From Venturia oleaginea (lineage: Eukaryota; Ascomycota; Dothideomycetes; Venturiales; Venturiaceae): a DNA stretch of 64,000 bases. The stretch lies in NCBI GenBank assembly GCA_013176395.1, contig JABMLP010000002.1:248001-312000 (forward strand), given 5' to 3'. Below the pieces are notes generated by a model. It was not told the origin of the DNA and did not search any database. It saw nothing but the letters and a program-made list of their open reading frames with translations. Position numbers and translations under genes: made by a program. Of this stretch, positions 1 through 9,773 are shown piece after piece (the stretch's first letter is position 1; every line of letters starts with the position of its first letter).

Positions 1-19
1 GCACAAGGGTAGCTAGTTT

Positions 20-934
20 TCCGACTCTGATGAGGCTTCCTGTAGGGAGTCATCGGTATGCTGTGTGATTATCGCAGTGACCTGAGTCTTTGGACGTCTT
101 GCTGGTCGGAATTGGCATACGTTCGGGTGGTGCTTGGGCTTCTTACAGTGCCCACATTTGCCCGTTTGTATAAGTGCCAAGAACTCTGTTTGGGGTGATT
201 GTGGCCTCCCTCGAGTCGTTGGTGGGATAGAGCCTCTGTCTTTGTCGCGAAGTACTGTACATCCTTTACGTAGGTGTCGTAGTCGTCTCTGGACAATCGC
301 ACTGATTTCAAGGTCTGTTGGAGGGAGTAGTTGAGCGCGTTGTTCATGATAGTGATCTTTGAGGCTCTTTGCGGCGCTAGGGATCCAGCTTGCGATATCA
401 GTTGTTCGAACTACTAGCGGAAGTCTTCGAACGGTTGTCTGCTGCCTTGGCTAATCTTGTTCAGTCCGTCGAGAGCTTTAGCTTCCGCTTCGTGATCTAA
501 GAACTTGTCGTCCATATGCTTGATAAAGGACTCGGGTTTGTAGTTGTCATGTTGCTCTCCATTGCTTAGCCATTGGATAACGCGTTGTTGTTTCTCTGTC
601 GGAAGCCCGTTGAAGATATTCGCGCATATTCCTTGGTTGCTTAAAGCTTCCCATTTTCAACAGTGATTTTTGTCTTGATCTGCCATCTGAACAGCGTGTA
701 GTTGTCTCTTTTCCCGTCCCATTTAGGCCATGCAATAGCTTTTGCACCGGTGTTCCCATCAACGCTGACTGCGGTCAGAGCTGCCACCAACTGTTGTACG
801 GTGTCAGGCGAATTTGCTCGAGCCATTGAGAGTTTGTCGATTCCTTGTGTAATGCTCGCGAGTGAGTCGTCGTCGGTAGTAGGGGTGTAGGTTGTAGGAG
901 TCGATAGGGTACTGTTGCTACGCATCAAGTACAC
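20..934 (-). pseudogene. Gag of an LTR retrotransposon, decayed
   Basis: On the minus strand from the ATG at 934 the translation reads as a fungal retroelement Gag. It has an N-terminal low-complexity S/T/P part, a WPKWDGK...W-x-I segment, then a helical Gag-like core. A CCHC zinc knuckle (C-G-H-C-K-K-P-K-H-H-P-N-V-C) lies around 130-180. The reading frame breaks at least three times: after 641, around 410, and near the TAG about position 405. No single long ORF therefore remains, although the pieces add up in order. Gag is the structural capsid protein of the element. No protease or polymerase is visible because the element runs off the left window edge. Assignment to Ty3/Gypsy or Ty1/Copia cannot be settled from Gag alone. 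Confidence 0.6.
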
Positions 935-939
935 CTAGG

Positions 940-1115
940 TTTGTAAAGAACTGAATCTATATTACGGGACAATAGCTGGAAAGACGCAGCATACTCGTAG
1001 CCAAAGATTGTTTAGATTCAGTTAAGGAGTGAAGGTATCTACAAACAAAGAACCTCAATGAGGTTCTGTCTCTATACTAGGCTCAATCAGGCTTAGGCTC
1101 TTAGCCTATACCAAC
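940..1115 (-). repeat. possible LTR/leader segment upstream of the Gag remnant
   Basis: This non-coding stretch lies directly 5' of the Gag remnant in minus-strand orientation. It holds a short perfect palindrome (GAACCTCAATGAGGTTC), a repeated ATTCAGTT/AACTGAAT motif and a TATA-like stretch, which is what an LTR end plus leader would look like. I could not find the matching second LTR in the window, so this is inference from position only. Confidence 0.25.
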
Positions 1116-1634
1116 CATGGGCCATGCCCATAACAGGTTGCCCCTCTTGAGCTCCTTATCCATTATGTTGTATCCCCGGGCTCTACTCCATTGGAAAGAG
1201 TCTCCACAGCTAACGTACAGATCTTCATTTTCATCCTCTTCGCTATCAGTGCTATCCTCGAAATCAGATAGGTCTGAGTATCCACTGTCGGAATCGCTGT
1301 CAGGGTAGTCCTCATTAGGATCTTCTTTGACTGTTGGAGGTGGTGCTGGCGTGGTAATCTCGCGTAGAGTTGGCGTCAGTTTCGTGTTCTGCGGAACTGA
1401 GGGCTGGTCCAAGGCCAAAGTCAAGTCAACTGGCTCATTCTGAGTCAATTTGCGCAGTCTTTTCGAAAAGGTATTGTCCAAATTAGGCCTAGCCTGTCCT
1501 GCTTGATGCCTGACCTGGCTAAGCCGTCCACCTTGATTCCGCCTATCCTGCAGTTTCATTGCCTGCTCCCGCTTACTAATGTCCTTTGGGATTGCGCTGA
1601 CATTGATAGCTTCCGCTGGTATGTATGTATGCAT
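1101..1634 (-). CDS. 177-codon ORF with acidic tail, probably retroelement-derived
   Basis: An open frame on the minus strand begins with an ATG at 1634. It has a basic first third (many K/R/Q) and a strongly acidic Ser/Asp/Glu segment around residues 105-140. The preceding sequence up to about 1940 in the same frame has few stops and is Lys/Arg/Pro rich, similar to linker regions in fungal retroelement polyproteins. I do not recognise a domain. Its position next to a Gag remnant and next to a transposon suggests it is part of a decayed mobile element rather than a host gene. Confidence 0.25.
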   Translation of the reverse strand: MHTYIPAEAINVSAIPKDISKREQAMKLQDRRNQGGRLSQVRHQAGQARPNLDNTFSKRLRKLTQNEPVDLTLALDQPSVPQNTKLTPTLREITTPAPPPTVKEDPNEDYPDSDSDSGYSDLSDFEDSTDSEEDENEDLYVSCGDSFQWSRARGYNIMDKELKRGNLLWAWPMVGIG

Positions 1635-1639
1635 TGTCT

Positions 1640-2231
1640 TCCACCATAACCCTTCGCTGGAGAGGAGCTACTTTAGGCCATAATGCTGCTTAGGTTTCTC
1701 TTTCTGCTTGGTACATGTTCGTTTCGTGCGAGGGTTGCGATCCGTGGATGGCTTGCTTTTTTGCGGATTCTGCCGGCCCTTGGACGGCTTTTGCTTCGAT
1801 ACTTGAAAAGATACGCTCTTACAGTGTTTGCTTGCGGTGCCTCGTGCGTGAGGGCTTTTGCGATATACGAGGTGTTGCTGTTGCTAGACAAAAGGCTTTG
1901 TCCGTATGCTGTTTCCGGTGCCAAATTGACGGCTATCCAAGTATACGACTTGCGACAGCGGGGATACGTCTTTGTACAAGACGCTGACCTTCCCAGGTAG
2001 ATGTATTGACCGTAAATAATGTCACGGCAGCGATAGGATGTATAGAATGAACTAGGGTTCTAAGAACTGAGTGTGATAATAGAATTGACGGTAGAGAGCG
2101 AGTTCCTACGAGGGCGCGAAGATATCGCGCCTTAGCCACAATGTGGCTAAGCCGATACGCCCGAGCCATGAAGTAACGTGACGGCAAAGAAGCCATGCCG
2201 TGCCGTCACATGCCTTGTGCCTTCGTATGGA
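1640..2231. other. decayed repeat sequence flanking transposon copy 1
   Basis: No convincing host gene is present. On the minus strand the region contains two adjacent similar 15-mers, GTGACGTCACGGCA-like and GTGACGGCACGGCA-like. One lies on each side of the pogo-like insertion (about 2190-2212 and 3363-3378), so that element landed inside this older repeat. Confidence 0.3.
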
Positions 2232-2233
2232 TA

Positions 2234-3360
2234 ACGTAATTCACTAGCGAGCGGGCCACACCACCGAGCGGGCCACCGAATCGATCATCTCATCTTTGCA
2301 AGCTTACACCACCACAACGCCTTTATTAATCAAGACTATCTATTATACAGAAGATTATCGATATTTAGGGCAATCGCTCGCAGCATGGTCAAAGCCCTTA
2401 CATACAAAACAACTAGGTAAACCAAAGCAATTCCCTTGACTTGCACTACTTGATGACGAGGCTGTTGCAACAACTGTTTGCTGTATAGGAGCAACACTTG
2501 CCTGTATAGGCTGCTGTACAGTATTCTCCATCAGGCCTTGTGCCTCTGCAACTGTAAGTGTTGTTTTCTTTGAGATCTGCTTTTTTTTGACTGCTCTCTT
2601 CCTCTTTTGCCTCTCATTCGCTGCTCTCAATTTCTCATTCTCATCTGCCAACAGTCGCTTCAATTGCTGTAACCCACTCCCGATCGCCTGGCTGTAATTG
2701 AGGTGGCTTGCCCCGTCGATCTGAGGTAGTAACGACGCGTGAGGTGCTTGCAATACCCATTGCAAAGCCAGTCTCATCGAAGTTATAGATATCCTCCTCT
2801 TGAATGCCGTATTTCTGAATTGTATTACTCACAAGCCGAAACCAGGCTCCGATAAGCTCTGGATCTTCGCATTGAGCACGCTGATAATCGTACTTGCGAT
2901 TGAATCTCGATTGCAGGGTAGGCTGTCGCTTGATGAACCTGGCAGACCAGTTGATACCGATTGAGGCTGAGGGACCGACGCGTTGTTGAAGCAGTAATTT
3001 CGCCGCATTCTGTACTGCACAGACTCGAGCAGGATAGCCTCGATTATCCATTGAGATAATCCATTGAGTTAAGACTTCTTCCTCTGTGGGAGTAAGTTTG
3101 TGGCTGTTTGCGCGCGTTTCGACGCGTGCAACGCGTCCAGAGAGGCGATATTTGAGGGTACTGTATGGTACATTATAAGCTAATGCAGCTTGGCAAATAG
3201 TTGTGATTTGGCCTTTTTGATAGGCTTGAAGAGCAAGAAGTAATCGGCCTTCTTGCTGGGCTTTAGAAGGCATGAGGTGGTGGTGTAGAGGCTTGCAAAG
3301 ATGAAATGATCGATTCGGTAGCCCGCTCGGTGGTGTGGCCCGCTCGCTAGTGAATTACGT
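2234..3360 (-). mobile_element. pogo/Fot1-like DNA transposon copy 1 (internally deleted)
   Basis: The copy is flanked by TA dinucleotides (2232-2233 and 3361-3362) and bounded by about 70-bp terminal inverted repeats (2234-2303 and 3291-3360) that differ at only about two positions. The termini start ACGTAATTCACTAGCGAG. Each TIR contains two copies of the iteron CGAGCGGGCCAC. TA target duplication and an HTH/CENP-B-type transposase are hallmarks of the Tc1/mariner superfamily, pogo group. The element is only 1127 bp, too short for a complete transposase, and its coding part is interrupted. Confidence 0.85.
2355..3273 (-). pseudogene. pogo-like transposase, DDE core deleted
   Basis: From the ATG at 3273 the frame encodes the helix-turn-helix Psq and CENP-B-type DNA-binding regions (about residues 1-140), then the start of the DDE domain with the NFDETGF first-aspartate motif. 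It runs through GDREWVTAIE and stops at 2641. The C-terminal part lies in another frame (about 2777-2355): a basic coiled-coil-like stretch followed by a CCHC knuckle (C-x2-C-x4-D-H-x4-C). The central and C-terminal DDE domain, including the second and third catalytic acids, is missing between the two parts. The copy cannot encode an active transposase. Confidence 0.8.
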
Positions 3361-3362
3361 TA

Positions 3363-3467
3363 TGCCGTGACGTCACACGCCCCGTGACAGTGGAGGAACT
3401 TAAAAAGGTATCAAAAGTAGTAGCCTCATTAGGACTTAAAGGTATACAGGATTGGTGGCAATTAGTA
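3363..3467 (+). other. 105-bp spacer between two pogo-like copies, coding-like
   Basis: This is the flank shared by two adjacent transposon insertions. On the plus strand, from about 3391 to 3468, one frame is open and reads like protein (VEELKKVSKVVASL...IQDWWQLV). The piece is too short to assign. It may be a scrap of the older retroelement interrupted by both insertions. Confidence 0.25.
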
Positions 3468-3477
3468 TAACGTGTTC

Positions 3478-3548
3478 CACCACCCAACCGCTTAAACCAC
3501 CCAACCGCTCAAACCACCCAACCGCTCAAACCACCCAACCGCTCAAAA
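3478..3548 (+). repeat. four tandem 18-bp subterminal iterons
   Basis: The unit ACCACCCAACCGCTCAA occurs four times head-to-tail, with one base different in the first copy, immediately inside the left terminus of copy 2. Such subterminal iterons are plausible binding sites for the CENP-B-type DNA-binding domain of the transposase. That role is inference. Confidence 0.75.
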
Positions 3549-3583
3549 TCTGCCAAGACTTCTACCATTCCTCTTATGTGATT

Positions 3584-4411
3584 ATGTCTGAACAACGAAA
3601 CGCACTATTACTCCAACACGAAGGGAGAATCCAGCTCGCACTCCAAGCCCTCCAAGCCGGCCAATTCCGAAGCCAACGGGCCGCCGCTCGTGCCTTTGAC
3701 GTTAAACAGCGAATCCTCTCTGAGCGCGTTAAAGGAGTTCCATTTATCCTCGAAAGACCACCAAATGGTCGGAAACTTACCCTTACCGAAGAGCAAACGC
3801 TTGTCCGATACATCCTTGACCTCGATTCGCGAGGATTTGCGCCCCGGCTTTGTGAGGTAGCAGATATAGCCGATAAACTGCTAGCTATACGCGGTGGAGA
3901 GCCAGTGGGCAAAAACTGGGCTGAGAGGTTCGTTACGAGCTCAGATGAGCTCAAGATGGCCTTCAACCGAGCCAAGGATAGGCAGAGGATACTACAGGAA
4001 GATCCAGAGATTATTGGCGCGTGGTTCAAGCTCGCTGCAGATACCAAAGCCAAGTACGGCGTCCACGACGAGGATACACACAACTTTGACGAGATTGGCT
4101 TCCAGATGGGTGTTATTGGGTCAATGAAGGTCGTTACAGCCTCCGAGAGACGTACAAGGCCGGAACTCATTCAGCCGGGCGATCGCGAATGGGTTACGGT
4201 TATCCAGAGTATCTGCGCTGCTGGGTATGCAACCCCACCCTTCATTATCTACAAAGGACGCGTTCACATCTCTGCGTGGTACGAGGAGGCAGATATACCG
4301 CGCAATCGGAAGCTTTCAGTCTCTGAGAACGGCTGGACAAACAACGCGCTTGGTCTTGAGTGGTTGAAGCATTTTGACGAGTGTTTAGAATACAATCAGT
4401 TCTCGATCTAA
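3584..4411 (+). pseudogene. pogo-like transposase, C-terminally truncated
   Basis: The ATG at 3584 (MSEQRNALL) is chosen because the homologous copies at 30146 and 63560 also start with MSQ(Q) followed by the same helix-turn-helix. The frame has the Psq HTH, the CENP-B HTH (DLDSRGFAPRLCEVAD), and the first part of the DDE domain. The latter includes HNFDEIGFQMG with the first catalytic Asp and the GDREWVT strand. The protein ends about 276 codons in, at HFDECLEYNQ, just before the expected second catalytic Asp (LxxDGHxSH motif). The DDE triad is therefore incomplete and the C-terminal region is absent. Confidence 0.8.
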
Positions 4412-7400
4412 ATTTCTCAGCTAAGCGTTAGAAGTTGGATTATCTTTTTTTGGCTCAAGATTGACATCGCTAACTGGCGACTCCGAAACATAGAATGCTG
4501 CGAATTTGGCGACATGGATCCAGATTCGAGGACGTTTAATACGAAAACGAGCTGGATTATTGGAAGATGTAGAAGGGTTGTTAGACTCTATAGGGGAAGA
4601 TCATGATGGCAAGCAGTATCAGTCAGTACCTTTCCCTGGCGTTTCCTTGTGTTTGGAGAATACATGAAAAGAGCTTGGCAATGGAGGGCAATTATAGCCT
4701 TATTACGGGCCTAAGTTCGACAAGACACTCACGACTTGCGCAAGTCAGGAGCTGAGCAACGAGTCCTGCCGTGGTCAAAGTGGCGAAACTCAAGCAAAAT
4801 GTGGAATTTGGGTTCACAGCTGCAAACCAGCGATTTCTTTCCTGCTGATAATATCCATCATCATCGTCAAGAGATACAGGCTGTCATCATCAACGATCGC
4901 CTTCTCGTAGTTTTTGAGACTCTGAGAATTTGTATCAAGTCAATTCCTGAGAGCATAACGCGTGGTCAAATAAAAATTATGCGTGGGACAGGAGTGCATG
5001 CGGAAGATATTACTTGTTCTCAATTTTCATGTTGCCGTTGGTTCCTCAATTGGCTAGCAGGAGCGTGTCTTATGTTCATCCTTGGAAGTCGTTTAGTATC
5101 GGTTTCATGGGGTGCTCACAGAAACAGTCAAGGTTGACCGCAAGAATTTAAACAAACCACCGAGCATCGAGCAAGACGAACATCAATCATTCGGACTGGA
5201 GCGGACGGTTGTATGGTCTGCTGTGGATATGAAACCTTGGACATTTCGGATCAACATGAAATGTCTTCAGAGAAAGCTCTTTCTTCTCAACCATAAGCTT
5301 TTCTTATCTTCGTCGGAGACGTTACCACTTACGAGAACGATTGACAGGTAGTGATGATAACACTTACCACTTTTGCACATCAGAAAATTGAATCATCTCT
5401 CAAGATTTCCGCGACAACTCGAAGGTCCGAAGCTCATCAATCGTATTGCGGGCGGCTATAAGAGACTAAGGCTTAAAGAAATCCCACCTTGGCCCACGTC
5501 GATCTCCACACTTTTTTTGTGAGTGCCGTAATCCTTGAAGAAGTCGAGCATCGACGTCTTTTATACCAGCATCAATTCTTCTATTACTATAGTACAGTCG
5601 GCCATACCTAACTTAGCTCACATGGCTAGCTCCGAGGTGGTCAACGAGATGAAGAAAAGCAGCAGTATCTCGTGCGCAATGGCGAGGCCGTGGAAAAAAG
5701 TGAAGGTGTTGCCCAAGAATTTTGAACTTCTCTGATTCAATGAGTGGAAAGCGTAGTACTACGCTTACAACTAAATGCGCGGCGAATTATGATGATGCAA
5801 ACCATCGAGAGACGCCGGAAAGTTTCAACTATCCTTCGAAGATCGAACAAGTAGCGTTCTTCTTCGCTATAGCACTGAAAATAAGCCCAGGTCGACAATG
5901 CTTGATGTAAACACACATCATCGACGATCACTCTTGTTTCGGTTCGTGTTCTCGAAAGTAATAACGCGATGCATCCTTTATATATTTGCAGTGCACCTAA
6001 TATCGGAGCCATACAAGGATATTCGTGAAAAAGGCTCAGGCTCTCGTACTAAAATCTCTCGTTATTAATGAAGCAGATTTCGGAAACCTAGCCAGTATAA
6101 AAGATCACAGCAGGCAACAAGAGAAAGACAACAAAACTGATCACACTACCTCCAACTTCAATGGCTCGCTCGACGCAGAAAAGTTGCAAGACTATAACGC
6201 AATTATATACGCGGTTCCGTCCTTTCATTGTCTTCGTTGCCTGCAATCGTATTCGTCAACATTTCCATCGAAAATCTCTCTCTTCGTTGGCAATAGCCGT
6301 CATCATCAACACAACGTATGCAATTTCTGATTAAGGTGGGAGTGGTTTATCTTTCTTCAGCGAAAAGACACCTCAAGGCTCGATACAACCTCTAGCGCCC
6401 ATTTATGCACAAGATATACATCTAGAGCGAGACCATGGGAAAAACCATTCGGAATTCAGCATTATCTATTGGAATACTAGTCTGTAGTCGACGTCTATAC
6501 TTATACCGTCCTATGCTCCGCGTAAGATCTTAAAATAACAAAATCGCTACGGTATACTACCAATCAAGACGCTTCGCTCGTCACATAACTTTTTGATTAG
6601 TATCGGTATAAAAGACTGAAACCAAAAAGATGTAAAGAAGCGCAACCATCAGAAAGGAAACTTTGGGGAAATGTCTCGCTGCTAATGGGACGCGAAAAAC
6701 TTGTAACAAAAGTCGTCGTCCCCGTTTCGAGTCGCCCGTATCTGCAGCTCCGAGAATTCAAGAAGGTAAGAATCTTTATTGGATTCGACCTCGCTTAAAA
6801 TTGAGACCGAAGAAGATCTTTATCATCGCCAGCCCAGAAATTTGGCAGGATTCATTCCAAACGCACACCGCTGTGATATCTTATCCTACGAATTCTTTTC
6901 TCAATCTCGCTACACAGTTTCTCAAAAATTTGGAACGAGGACATGAAGTATGAAGCTGAAGAAGGTCTCTAAGATTGCAAGATCCCAAGGGGAAATATTG
7001 TTTTTATGCCTTCCCAGACTAAAAGTTAGAGTTGGACAAGGATAGATTCGTTATAGCAAACCTGCATCATCAACAACTAGCTAATTAGCCAATTTTTCGA
7101 TTAGAGGAAGTATAAAATACCAGAACCATCGAGGAGAGGAGGACAACAGGGTCCAAATATCACACCGATCACCATGTCTCGGCGCCTGCTTACTCCGACA
7201 AATCCTAGCTAGGACAGTTCGAAACCCTTCGACTGAAATTAGATAATTATATTACAAAATAGATGCTTAATACGACCGCTTTCTTCGTTTTCCCGATCAG
7301 GACAGTGAGGATGATGACTCGTATCACCGAGATATAATAAACATCTCCACCACTCAACCAGAAAATTCTCAAGTTGTTGGGAAGCTACAAACGCACGAAC

Positions 7401-9594
7401 TACACGAATACGAGCTTCAAAAGATAATGAATTGCATGCCTTCCAAAGCTAGGAATCTAAAGCAAATTTAAGTCATTTGAGTACCTTCAATTCATGCATT
7501 GATGCATGAACTTTGATGCATCAAGTACACATCAGAAACGCGGTCTTGAAACGATCCTGAAACCCAACACAAGTCAGCGCAACGCGCGAAAGAATTCGAA
7601 ACCCAAAGCTCAAGACTCCAAGCTCTTCAACCCAATTCTATTAAAAATGGGAAAGGCTAGCCTCTGCCTCGCAAAGGAGGACGAAACCATGTAACTCATT
7701 CTCTCATCTGGGAATGTATTATCGCATCAGGTTCGAGTTGCAACGTATATTTATACCTCTTCTCTCCGATCAATATTTTCATAGCCTTGTTTATCCATCA
7801 GTCACATCAATACATGACGATGAAAGACCCCGACCTTGTAAAGAATGATTTAATATTACGAACATTGCCCACAGGAAATTATAGAGTAATCCAACAAGTA
7901 AAACGAGAAGAAGTAACAAGCTTCAATACGATACTCCTCTTATGGTGCCGTGAAGGTCATAATGTCGTAATCACCAACGTGATTTATCTCCTTTTAGGTT
8001 GTTTCCATGATCCTCGCTCAAACACCGTTTGAAGTAGGGTTCTAAAGTTATCTGCAAACGTGATTCATCATCAACAAACTTCGTCATCCGAAAATATGAA
8101 GCATCTTCATCGACAGAAATTCAGTGCAACAAGTTTCTGTGGACGTACAGTGTTCCCACAGATTAGACAAAATCTAAATCTTTTTCACCTACCCATTTAG
8201 AAATACAATTTCAACCAGGGACGGAGGCTGCGAGTCCATGAGTAGCGATCTTGAATGGGCTGCCTCGGTTGATTTATAAGATGTAGAGATAGAATCGTAC
8301 TTATACCCTCCTTGATCCCAGACTTAGACAAAGCGCCAGGAAAGAGTAAACTTGGCATAGACTATAGTCGCGTTAATTTGGTCATCGAAGGCCTCAGCCG
8401 GGTGAAGAGGGTAAAAGAAACCGCTAAACTTACTTACTTATTGGCTTAATTCTTTCTGAAAATTTGAGTATAAAAGACACCAGGTACCAAGACGAGAAAT
8501 GCAAGTGTTCTCAGAACTTCCTTATATTCCATGTCTGGGATTGTATAGACACCTTTGAAAACCAAGATGACTTTAGCCGCGTCTCACCAGGTAACCATCT
8601 TCTCCAGTTCGAACAATCGTAGAAGCTTAAATGCTATTGAAACGTAGAAGACGTACATCTCCAAAGGAGATTGGAGATACTAACCATCACCACCAAGAAC
8701 AATCCCACCCCAGGACCCCTTCAAAACGAAAACCCTATCAGTCAAGAGCCATACACGCAATCGATTCCTCATATTTATGGAAAACGACGTTCCAGCTCAA
8801 GGACGACGAGACCATGAGATAGGCCTCTTTGAGATTCGTAAGTTGAGAGGAGATCTTGCAACAAACCTTTTTATTGATACGTTTCTCCATCAATGGACAC
8901 GGGAAGTAGCGCTATCTACCTGCTGTAAGGGGTATAGCAACGTCTCGTGATCGTATATCTTACTACAATCAGTTACATCTTCTCCGCCTCTTCCTGATAA
9001 CTCCTATCTATAAAAGACAAAAACCATCGAAGGAAAAAAGGACAAGAAAGCTGCAAAGAGAAAACAGTCAGGACCTGGGTGCGTAAAGAGGACACTACAA
9101 CACAATCAGAAAAACCACATCGCTGAGGAAATTCCCATCAACAACTCCAGAACCTTCCTTACCTCGATATTCGGGTTGCTTTAATTTGTCTTGGTGACGA
9201 GCTCCATCATAAGACCGTGATTATTGAGCTCATCATCATGCACCCAATCTTCTTTTTACCAAATTGAAAAAGACTCCACACCTCACCACTTCAGTCCAAT
9301 TATTCTTCAAACAAGCGTCGCAATAAAATTCCAGTAAGATTGAACCTGGAGGCCATCAGAGGTTTCGTTGCAACTACTACTATGTTGAGACGGTGAACTT
9401 GAGGGCTGCATTTGTTTTATACAACACAGCAAAGATCTTCACATCGTAATCGATAATTTGCCGACAATTCCAGTCCAGAAATTTGCCGGGAATATGTAAA
9501 AATCGATTGTCGATCGGGTAACTTCGGAGTAGCTATGAGCGATGGTTGAAACCTCAATTCAAAAAATAAGAACGATCTATTATCGTCGCTCTCG
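4412..9594. other. gene-poor 5.2-kb region with promoter-like repeats
   Basis: No ORF here resembles a known protein, and the longest (4736-5137) looks random. Short ORFs at 7506-7694 and 8631-8822 end in similar K-(E/D)-DETM-type sequence and have similar DNA there (AGGA-GACGA-ACCATG). This suggests diverged copies of a small gene. TATAAAAGAC-type boxes recur at 5457, 6096, 6607, 7111, 8469 and 9009 on the plus strand and at 5565-5556 on the minus strand. CATCATCAACAA-type motifs also recur. The region may be a decayed tandem array. Confidence 0.35.
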
Positions 9595-9773
9595 TTGCAA
9601 ATAATGGTTGAGATACTCGTCTGCCTAATCTTACATTTTCGTTACATTATTTGGTCTCTGTGCCAACACTTGGAGGAGAGATCTATATACATTATCAGCC
9701 CAAAGATTCTAGCGAGTATATTATGGGAGCTCCTCAACGCCGTCAATATGCTCAGAAATTACCACCTCCCTGT

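Larger units (their letters stand above)
3470..4411 (+). mobile_element. pogo-like transposon copy 2, 5' fragment
   Basis: The left terminus follows a TA (3468-3469) and begins ACGTGTTCCACCACCC. Downstream the element codes for a transposase on the plus strand. No matching right terminal inverted repeat was found further along, and similarity to a transposase stops at about 4411, so this is a truncated copy. It is a different family from copy 1, judged by its terminus and protein. Confidence 0.75.

Noticed and set aside
4736..5351. 133-codon and 79-codon ORFs as host genes
   Set aside because: No domain, no conserved motif, and composition like the surrounding non-coding DNA.
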